Below are positions 30,926 through 38,214 of a stretch of DNA of 38,214 bases, piece by piece. Position numbers and translations under genes: made by a program. Position 1 is the first letter of the stretch. Every line of letters begins with the position of its first letter. Source of the DNA: an uncultured Bacilli bacterium (GTDB taxonomy: Bacteria; Bacillota_I; Bacilli_A; RF39; UBA660); assembly GCA_934095965.1 (NCBI GenBank), contig CAKOKR010000007.1:1-38214 (forward strand). The letters run 5' to 3'. The notes under the pieces were generated by a model. It was given only the letters and a program-made list of their open reading frames with translations. It searched no databases and was not told the DNA's origin.

Positions 30926-33900
30926 CTTCAATAACTTCTTTAGTTGTAACATCAACATCATCAGCTAAATCTTCATTATCCATTAATTTTTCTTCAAGAA
31001 CTTCTTGAGCATCATCACTTAATAAATCCTTTTCAAGTTCAATATCAATATTATTATATTGACTATATCCTGTACCAGCAGGTATAAGCTTACCAATAAT
31101 AACATTTTCTTTTAAACCTTGTAATTTATCAACCTTTCCATGAATTGCAGCATCAGTTAAAACTCTAGTTGTTTCTTGGAATGATGCAGCAGATAAGAAT
31201 GAATCTGTTTCCAAAGATGACTTAGTAATACCAAGCATAATTGGATTACCTTTTGCAGGAGTTCCACCAGCCATAATAACAGGTTTATTTCCTTCAGTAA
31301 ATTCTTTTAGTGATACTGCAAGACCTTCAACAAAGTCTGAATCTCCAGCATCAGTTATTCTTACCTTATTTATCATACGTTTACAAATAATTTCAATGTG
31401 TTTATCTGAAATATCAACACCTTGTAATTTATAAACTTTTTGTACTTCTTTTAATATATATTCTTGAGCAGTAAGTGGATCTGTTACAGCTAATAATTCC
31501 TTAGGTGAAATAACGCCTTCAGTTAATTTATCTCCAGCTTCTACAACATCACCAATGGATACTCTAACTTTCATGTTGTAATTAGTAACGTGTTCTCTGC
31601 AACCAGCTTCATTTTCAATAGTAATTGTATGTTTACCATTATTTTCTTCAATACCAATAACTTTACCAGATACTTCAGCAATAGTAGCTTTTCCTTTTGG
31701 AATACGTGCTTCAAATAATTCTTCAACTCTTGGAAGACCTTGAGTAATATCATCACCTGATGCAACACCACCGGTGTGGAATGTACGCATTGTAAGTTGG
31801 GTACCTGGTTCACCAATTGATTGAGCAGCCATAATACCAACAGCTTCACCTTTTTCAACTAAGTTACCAGTTGCAAGGTTACGTCCATAACATTTTTGAC
31901 ATACACCATTTTGAGCCTTACAAGTTAAAACACTTCTAATTTCAACCTTTTTAATACCAGCTTTAGTAATTTTGATAACAGCATTTTCATTAATTAATTC
32001 ACCAGCTTCAACAATAACTTCTTTTGTTTCTGGATTAACTATTTTCTTAGATGCAAATCTACCTAAAATACGTTCAGCAAGTGGTTCAATAACTGAGTTA
32101 TCTTTTTCATTTAGTAAGTCGTAAACAACTAAACCTTGATGAGTACCACAATCATAATCTTTAACAATTATATCTTGAGCAACATCAACAAGTCTTCTTG
32201 TTAAGTATCCTGAATCCGCAGTTCTAAGTGCTGTATCAGCATCTCCCTTACGAGAACCATGTGTTGATAAGAAGAATTCAGACACAGACAAACCTTCAAT
32301 AAATGATGAAGTAATTGGAATTTCTACAGTTGAACCATCAGGTTTAGCCATTAACCCACGCATACCTGCAAGTTGGGTAAAGTTTGAAATCTTACCACGA
32401 GCACCTGAGTTCATCATCATAAATAATGGATTATCAAAATCATTTTCACTTATTGCTTTAAGTTCGTTCTTAACATCATCAGTAGCTTTTGTCCAAACTT
32501 CAATAACACTTTGATATCTTTCTTGATCAGTAATTAAACCTCTTTGATATTGTTTATTAATTTTATCAACTTTAGCTTTAGCAGCATCAATTATTTCACC
32601 CTTGTGTTCACTTCTTACAACATCCGCAATAGATACTGTAATACCAGCAATAGTTGAATATTTGAAACCTAAATTCTTTAATTTATCAAGCATAATAGAT
32701 GTTTCAGTTGTTTTATATCTTTTAAATACTTGCGCAATTAATTGACCTAAAGTTTTTTGAACAAATGGAGTAACAAGTTCCATTTTAGCTATTTCTTCAG
32801 GAATATTAGAACCCATTGGTAAGAAATACTTATCCGGAGTAATTCCTTCAATATTAGCTTTAGTACCTTCTTCTACATATGGGAATGTATCAGGTAAAAT
32901 TTCATTAAATTTCAATTTACCTACAGTTGTAACTAAGTATTTATCTCTTTGTTCATCTGTAAATAATTTATATTTAAATGAATTAACAGGAATAGCAATT
33001 CTTGTATGTAGAGTTATTTCTTTTCTTTCATATGCCATTAAAGCTTCATTTGGATCTTTATAAACATGTCCTTCATTTTCTTCTCCAGCATATTCAATTG
33101 TTAAATAACAGTTACCTAGTACCATATCTTGGCTTGGTGTAACAATTGGTTTTCCATCTTTTGGATTTAGAATATTATTAGCACTAAGCATTAATATTCT
33201 AGCTTCAGCTTTTGCTTCTTCAGAAAGTGGAATATGGATAGCCATTTGGTCACCATCGAAATCGGCATTAAATCCTGCACAAACAAGTGGATGTAGTCTA
33301 ATAGCTTTACCCCCAACAAGTACTGGTTCAAATGCTTGAATACCAAGTCTATGTAGTGTTGGTGCTCTATTTAGTAATACTGGATGTTCAGTAATTACAT
33401 CTTCAACAATATCCCAGATTGATTCATCACGAGAATCGATTAATTTTTTAGCGCCTTTAATATTGTGAGCTAAACCTCTTTCAACAATACCATTAATTAC
33501 ATGTGGTTTAAATAACTCAATAGCCATTTCTTTTGGAAGACCACATTGATGCATCTTAAGATTTGGCCCAACTACGATAACTGAACGACCAGAATAGTCA
33601 ACTCTCTTACCTAATAAGTTTTGACGAAAACGTCCTTGTTTACCTTTCAACATACTAGATAAACTCTTTAATGGTCTATTACTTGCTGCAGTAATACTTC
33701 TTCCTCTTCTACCATTATCAAATAATGAGTCAACAGCTTCTTGCAGCATACGTTTTTCATTTTGAACAATAATAGTTGGAGCACCAAGTTCTAGTAATTT
33801 CTTTAAACGATTATTTCTATTAATAATTCTACGATATAAGTCATTTAAATCACTTGTTGCAAATCTACCACCATCAAGTTGAATCATTGGTCTTAGTTCT

Positions 33901-34607
33901 GGCGGAATAACTGGTAACACATCCAGAACCATCCATTCTGGTTTATTTCCAGATTCTTGGAAAGCTACTAAACAATCAAGTCTCTTTACAAGACGAATTC
34001 TTTTTTGTCCAGTTGTATTTTCAAGTTCTTTTCTTAAATCTTCAACTTCTTTATCAATATCAACTTGTTTTAATAATTCTTTAATTGCTTCAGCACCCAT
34101 ACCTACTTTGAAAGTATTTCCATACTTTTCATAATAAGCACGATATTCTTTATCTGATAAAGTTTGTTTAACTTCTAATGGTGCAGCCCCTGGATCAATT
34201 ACTACATAACTTACGAAATATAGTACTTCTTCCAAATCCCTCGGAGACATATCTAGGACAAGTCCCATTTTAGAAGGAACACCTTTAAAGAACCATATGT
34301 GAGAACAAGGAGCAGCAAGTTCAATGTGCCCCATTCTTTCTCTTCTTACCTTTGAACGAGTTACTTCAACTCCACAACGGTCACATACAATATTTTTATA
34401 TCTTAATCTTTTATATTTACCACAAGAACATTCAAAATCTTTTGTTGGTCCAAAAATCTTTTCACAGAATAGACCATCTCTTTCAGGTTTTAGGGTACGA
34501 TAATTAATTGTTTCAGGCTTTTTAACTTCTCCATAAGACCATGAACGAATTTTTTCAGGTGAAGCAATGCTTACCTTAATTCCTTTAAATTTACTAACAT
34601 CTATCAT
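30912..34607 (-). CDS. rpoC: DNA-directed RNA polymerase beta' subunit
   Basis: 1231 aa, near the Bacillota norm (about 1200). Visible: N-terminal KPERDGLFCEKIFGP and zinc-binding CSCGKYKRLRYKNIVCDRCG, the catalytic Mg-binding loop NADFDGDQMAIH, the bridge-helix/trigger-loop region (SEFFLSTHGSRKGDADTAL), the second zinc-site CKAQNGVCQKCYG and EAVGIMAAQSIGEPGTQLTM. The C-terminus is acidic. It forms the active-site half of RNA polymerase with RpoB. ATG at 34607 overlaps the rpoB stop by one base (TAATG), so translation is coupled. No truncation seen. Confidence 0.98.
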   Translation of the reverse strand: MIDVSKFKGIKVSIASPEKIRSWSYGEVKKPETINYRTLKPERDGLFCEKIFGPTKDFECSCGKYKRLRYKNIVCDRCGVEVTRSKVRRERMGHIELAAPCSHIWFFKGVPSKMGLVLDMSPRDLEEVLYFVSYVVIDPGAAPLEVKQTLSDKEYRAYYEKYGNTFKVGMGAEAIKELLKQVDIDKEVEDLRKELENTTGQKRIRLVKRLDCLVAFQESGNKPEWMVLDVLPVIPPELRPMIQLDGGRFATSDLNDLYRRIINRNNRLKKLLELGAPTIIVQNEKRMLQEAVDSLFDNGRRGRSITAASNRPLKSLSSMLKGKQGRFRQNLLGKRVDYSGRSVIVVGPNLKMHQCGLPKEMAIELFKPHVINGIVERGLAHNIKGAKKLIDSRDESIWDIVEDVITEHPVLLNRAPTLHRLGIQAFEPVLVGGKAIRLHPLVCAGFNADFDGDQMAIHIPLSEEAKAEARILMLSANNILNPKDGKPIVTPSQDMVLGNCYLTIEYAGEENEGHVYKDPNEALMAYERKEITLHTRIAIPVNSFKYKLFTDEQRDKYLVTTVGKLKFNEILPDTFPYVEEGTKANIEGITPDKYFLPMGSNIPEEIAKMELVTPFVQKTLGQLIAQVFKRYKTTETSIMLDKLKNLGFKYSTIAGITVSIADVVRSEHKGEIIDAAKAKVDKINKQYQRGLITDQERYQSVIEVWTKATDDVKNELKAISENDFDNPLFMMMNSGARGKISNFTQLAGMRGLMAKPDGSTVEIPITSSFIEGLSVSEFFLSTHGSRKGDADTALRTADSGYLTRRLVDVAQDIIVKDYDCGTHQGLVVYDLLNEKDNSVIEPLAERILGRFASKKIVNPETKEVIVEAGELINENAVIKITKAGIKKVEIRSVLTCKAQNGVCQKCYGRNLATGNLVEKGEAVGIMAAQSIGEPGTQLTMRTFHTGGVASGDDITQGLPRVEELFEARIPKGKATIAEVSGKVIGIEENNGKHTITIENEAGCREHVTNYNMKVRVSIGDVVEAGDKLTEGVISPKELLAVTDPLTAQEYILKEVQKVYKLQGVDISDKHIEIICKRMINKVRITDAGDSDFVEGLAVSLKEFTEGNKPVIMAGGTPAKGNPIMLGITKSSLETDSFLSAASFQETTRVLTDAAIHGKVDKLQGLKENVIIGKLIPAGTGYSQYNNIDIELEKDLLSDDAQEVLEEKLMDNEDLADDVDVTTKEVIEEDAE

Positions 34608-37600
34608 TATTCTTCACCTTCCCCATCATCTAAAATATCTTCTTCAATATCTCCTGGAAACTCAAGATTATCTAAATCATCATCTTCTTCGAAGTCATCT
34701 TGATATTCTTCAATATTTTCATTTATTTCTTCATCATTATTAAGTTCATTAGTTGTAACATCAATTTCATCAATTCTAAAGGCATCATTATCATCTTCAT
34801 CCTCTTCAATGTCTTTAAATTCTACCACATTATCATCATTATCAATTACTTGAACATCTAATCCTAATGCTTGAAATTCTTTAACTAATACTCTAAACGA
34901 TTCAGGAACACCAGCTTGGTCAATTGTTTTACCTTTAACTAATGATTCATATACTTTAACACGACCTGTGATATCATCGGCCTTAACAGTTAAAATTTCT
35001 TGTAGTACATGAGATGCACCATAAGCATATAATGCCCAAACTTCCATTTCTCCGAAACGTTGTCCACCGAATTGAGCTTTACCACCTAGAGGTTGTTGAG
35101 TAACAAGTGAATAAGGTCCTGTTGCTCTTGCATGTAGTTTATCATCAACCATGTGATGTAGTTTAACCATGTACATAACACCAACATTAATTCTATGATC
35201 AAATGGTTCTCCAGTTCTACCGTCATGTAGTTCAACTTTACCATCCGGAGCCATTCCAGCTTCTTTCATTTCTTCAGAAATATCTTCCCAAGTTGCACTA
35301 TCAAATACTGGAGTTGCATAATGAACACCTAATTTCTTACCAGCCATACCTAAGTGTAATTCTAAGATTTGTCCGATATTCATACGAGATGGAACCCCTA
35401 ATGGGTTAAGCATAACATCTACTGGTCTCCCATCTGGTAAGTAAGGCATATCTTCTTCTGGTAATATTAGAGAAATAACCCCTTTATTACCATGACGTCC
35501 AGACATTTTATCTCCGACTTGAATCTTTCTCTTTTGAATAATATATACTCTTATAATTTTTGATACACCAGCTGGAAGTTCATCACTATTTTCTTTAGTA
35601 TAAACCTTAACATCATGAACAATACCACCAGCACCATGTTCAACACGAAGTGATGTATCTCTAACTTCACGAGTTTTTTCTCCGAATATTGCATGTAACA
35701 ATTTTTCTTCACTAGTTAATTCTTGAACACCTTTTGGTGTAACTTTACCAACTAAAATATCTCCATCTCTTACTTCAGTACCAATTTTAACAATACCATC
35801 ACTATCCAAATTTTTACGAGCATCTTCTCCAACATTTGGAATATCTCTAGTAATTTCTTCTGGTCCTAATTTAGTATCACGACAATCAATATCGTAATGT
35901 GATATATGAAGTGATGTATAAACATCATCTTTTACTAATTTTTCATTTAAGATAACTGCATCTTCATAATTATAACCTTCAAATGTCATGAATGCTACAG
36001 TTAAGTTTTTACCAAGTGCTAGTTCACCCATGTCTGTAGATGGACCATCTGCTATAACTTGTCCACGACTTACTGCATCTCCAGCTTTAACAATTGGATG
36101 ATGGTTAATACAACTTGATGCATTACTTCTTTCATAATTTGCTAAATGATATGTATCTTTACCACCTGCAGTTTTAACTATAATTTTTAAGCCATCAGCA
36201 TATTCAACAACACCATCAGCTTTACAAACAATTGTAGATCCTGAATCTCTTGCAGCTATACATTCTACACCTGTTCCAACAATTGGAGCTTCACAAGTAA
36301 GAAGTGGCACTGCTTGACGTTGCATGTTAGCACCCATTAGAGTTCTATGTGCATCGTCGAATTCTAGAAATGGAATACAACTTGTAGTTATAGCTACTAC
36401 TTGACTTGGAGCAACATCGACATAATCAATTTTTTCTCTTTTTACATAAATTGTATCGCCATTGTAACGAGCTACTACTTCGTCATCAACTATTTTATTA
36501 TCATCGTCTAATTTAACAGCAGCTTGACTAATAGCATGGCCTCTTTCTTCATCAGCAGTTAAATAACATACTTCATCAGTAACAACACCATTAACAACTT
36601 TATGATATGGAGTCATTATAAATCCATAGTCATTAATTTTAGCATAACCAGCAAGTGATGTAATAAGACCTATATTTTGACCTTCTGGTGATTCGATTGG
36701 ACAAATACGACCATAGTGTGATGCATTAACGTCACGAACGTCCATACCAGCACGATCACGAGATAAACCTCCAGGTCCAAGGCTTGATAAACGTCTCTTA
36801 TCTGTTAACTCAGCAATCGGATTAATTTGATCCATGAATTTTGATAATTGTGAAGAACCAAAGAATTCTTTTAGAGCTGCTGTAACGGGTCTAATGTTAA
36901 TTAATGTTTTAGGTGTTACAGTATCTAATTCTTGAGTAGTCATTCTTTCACGAATAACTCTTTCCATTCTAGCCATACCAATTCTAAATTGATTTTGAAT
37001 AAGTTCTCCAACTTGACGTACACGACGATTTCCTAAGTTATCTATTTCATCATCAGTACCAATTCCTTTATGTAAACCAATATAATAATTTAATGATGCA
37101 TAAACATCAGGAATAGTTAATCTTCTTACATCAACACTTTGATCAACACCAATAATATTTAATGTTTTTTTACTATCTTCTGGATCAACAACTTTAACTA
37201 CTTGAACATTTTTATAATCATCTAATTCTTCATTAACTAAAATTTCTTTTACATTTAAGCCATTTTCAAAATAAGGTTTTAATTCTTCAAGTAATTCTCT
37301 TGTTAAAACATCTCCAACTTTAGCAATTGTTTTATTATCAGCAATTAATGGTTCTGCTAATGTTAAACCTTCTAATCTGTCTAATACATTTAATTTCTTA
37401 TTAAATTTATAACGACCAACTTTAGCTAAATCATAACGGAATCTATCAAAGAATCTAGTAATTAATTGGTTCTTTGAAGAATCTAATGTTGCTGGTTCCC
37501 CTGGTCTTAATTTTTCATATATTTCAATTAATGCTTCATCAGTATTATTAGTTGAATCTTTTTCTAATGTATTTTTAATGTAATCATTATCACCAAATAC

Positions 37601-38214
37601 ACTTATAATATCTTCATCACTAGATAAACCTAAAGCTCTTAAGAATGTTGTAACAGTTACTTTTCTTGTTCTATCAATTCTTACATATAAAACATCCCTA
37701 GCATCTGTTTCATATTCAAGCCAAGTTCCTTTATTAGGTATTAATTCTCCACCTAAAATATGACGTCCATTCTTATCAATTTCTTTTTTGAAATATACAC
37801 TTGGGCTACGTACTAATTGTGATACAATTACACGTTCTGCACCATTAATAATAAATGTACCTGCATCAGTCATTAAAGGCATATCCCCTAGGAATATTGT
37901 TTGTTCTTTAACTTCACCAGTTTCATGAATATAAAGACGAGCTTCAACCTTTAATGGAGCAGCATAGTTTACCATTCTTTCTTTTGCTTCTTTAATTGAA
38001 TATCTTGGTTCATCAAAATAATAATCACCAAATTCTAGTGAGATATTACCAGTAAAACTTTCAACTGGAAATAAATCATCAAATATTTCTTTGATACCAT
38101 TTTCTAGAAATTCTTTGTATGATTTTTTTTGAACTTCTAATAAATCATTCAACTCTAAAACGTTTTTCGTCTTCGAAAAACTTCTTCTTTCACGATAGTC
38201 ACCAAATTTTTTAA
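34607..38214 (-). CDS. rpoB: DNA-directed RNA polymerase beta subunit (5' end outside window)
   Basis: The frame stays open to the last base of the window. Upstream of an in-frame TTG at 38152 it still encodes family sequence (FGDYRERRSFSKTKNVLEL), so that TTG is not the start and only a few codons are missing. About 1200 aa seen. The rifampicin pocket is FFGSSQLSKFMDQINPIAEL and TDKRRLSSLGPGG, where the E. coli positions 513 and 526 are Lys and Asp instead of Gln and His. Other landmarks: GADVA-type region ANMQRQAVPLL, GDKMSGRHGNKGV and GGKAQFGGQRFGEMEVWALYAYGA. A 75-residue very acidic tail ends the protein. Confidence 0.98.
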   Translation of the reverse strand, partial: KKFGDYRERRSFSKTKNVLELNDLLEVQKKSYKEFLENGIKEIFDDLFPVESFTGNISLEFGDYYFDEPRYSIKEAKERMVNYAAPLKVEARLYIHETGEVKEQTIFLGDMPLMTDAGTFIINGAERVIVSQLVRSPSVYFKKEIDKNGRHILGGELIPNKGTWLEYETDARDVLYVRIDRTRKVTVTTFLRALGLSSDEDIISVFGDNDYIKNTLEKDSTNNTDEALIEIYEKLRPGEPATLDSSKNQLITRFFDRFRYDLAKVGRYKFNKKLNVLDRLEGLTLAEPLIADNKTIAKVGDVLTRELLEELKPYFENGLNVKEILVNEELDDYKNVQVVKVVDPEDSKKTLNIIGVDQSVDVRRLTIPDVYASLNYYIGLHKGIGTDDEIDNLGNRRVRQVGELIQNQFRIGMARMERVIRERMTTQELDTVTPKTLINIRPVTAALKEFFGSSQLSKFMDQINPIAELTDKRRLSSLGPGGLSRDRAGMDVRDVNASHYGRICPIESPEGQNIGLITSLAGYAKINDYGFIMTPYHKVVNGVVTDEVCYLTADEERGHAISQAAVKLDDDNKIVDDEVVARYNGDTIYVKREKIDYVDVAPSQVVAITTSCIPFLEFDDAHRTLMGANMQRQAVPLLTCEAPIVGTGVECIAARDSGSTIVCKADGVVEYADGLKIIVKTAGGKDTYHLANYERSNASSCINHHPIVKAGDAVSRGQVIADGPSTDMGELALGKNLTVAFMTFEGYNYEDAVILNEKLVKDDVYTSLHISHYDIDCRDTKLGPEEITRDIPNVGEDARKNLDSDGIVKIGTEVRDGDILVGKVTPKGVQELTSEEKLLHAIFGEKTREVRDTSLRVEHGAGGIVHDVKVYTKENSDELPAGVSKIIRVYIIQKRKIQVGDKMSGRHGNKGVISLILPEEDMPYLPDGRPVDVMLNPLGVPSRMNIGQILELHLGMAGKKLGVHYATPVFDSATWEDISEEMKEAGMAPDGKVELHDGRTGEPFDHRINVGVMYMVKLHHMVDDKLHARATGPYSLVTQQPLGGKAQFGGQRFGEMEVWALYAYGASHVLQEILTVKADDITGRVKVYESLVKGKTIDQAGVPESFRVLVKEFQALGLDVQVIDNDDNVVEFKDIEEDEDDNDAFRIDEIDVTTNELNNDEEINENIEEYQDDFEEDDDLDNLEFPGDIEEDILDDGEGEE

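Noticed and set aside
38150..38152. TTG as start codon of rpoB
   Set aside because: The frame continues upstream to the window edge with conserved RpoB sequence (RERRSFSK), so rpoB is simply cut by the window.
1..38214. CRISPR arrays, tRNA or rRNA genes
   Set aside because: I saw no regularly spaced repeats and no tRNA- or rRNA-like sequence on either strand.

Overview
The window comes from a low-GC Gram-positive-type bacterium (Bacillota) with strongly AT-rich DNA. Shine-Dalgarno sites are good, there are two T-box leaders, the rpoB-rpoC order and sequences are Bacillota-like, and a spore-coat morphogenetic protein (CotE) is present. TGA and TAA both end genes and Trp is written TGG, so the code is the standard bacterial one and not the Mycoplasma code. 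The small alanyl-tRNA synthetase, the naturally rifampicin-resistant-looking RpoB and the many unrecognised genes fit an uncultured Bacilli/Mollicutes-related gut lineage (RF39/RFN20/Erysipelotrichales-like). That placement is inference.

Layout: almost everything reads on the minus strand. 1-2100: aspS behind an Asp-type T-box. 2122-8515: a tightly packed five-gene operon with three J-domain proteins of about 450-490 aa plus two proteins without recognisable domains. It is divergent from a Fic-like gene (8645-9565) whose catalytic His is replaced by Gln. 9580-12188: a phosphorelay pair (hybrid histidine kinase, then an Hpt-REC protein). 12270-14346: an acyl-CoA/AMP-ligase and a divergent small XRE regulator with a palindromic operator. 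14395-17373: a pyrophosphatase-like protein, a decayed NUDIX fragment, and an Ala T-box operon encoding a P-loop nucleotide kinase and an alaS that carries one in-frame stop. 17606-24021: an AI-2E-family permease, three unrecognised proteins (one built of repeats), a phosphohexomutase and purine nucleoside phosphorylase. 24142-28854: two membrane-anchored extracellular proteins, a small unknown, cotE, and a HIT hydrolase-capA pair. 28900-30119: a solitary IS200/IS605-type TnpB. 30170-30850: two small unknown genes behind a promoter with two tandem Spo0A boxes. 30912-38214: rpoC and rpoB, with the first few codons of rpoB lying outside the window.

The most promising undescribed material is the J-protein operon. 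Its three J proteins share a C-terminal module that I do not recognise and have no Hsp70 gene beside them. Next are the Spo0A-box-controlled gene pair, which together with CotE argues that this lineage keeps a sporulation programme, and the interrupted, C-Ala-less alaS.
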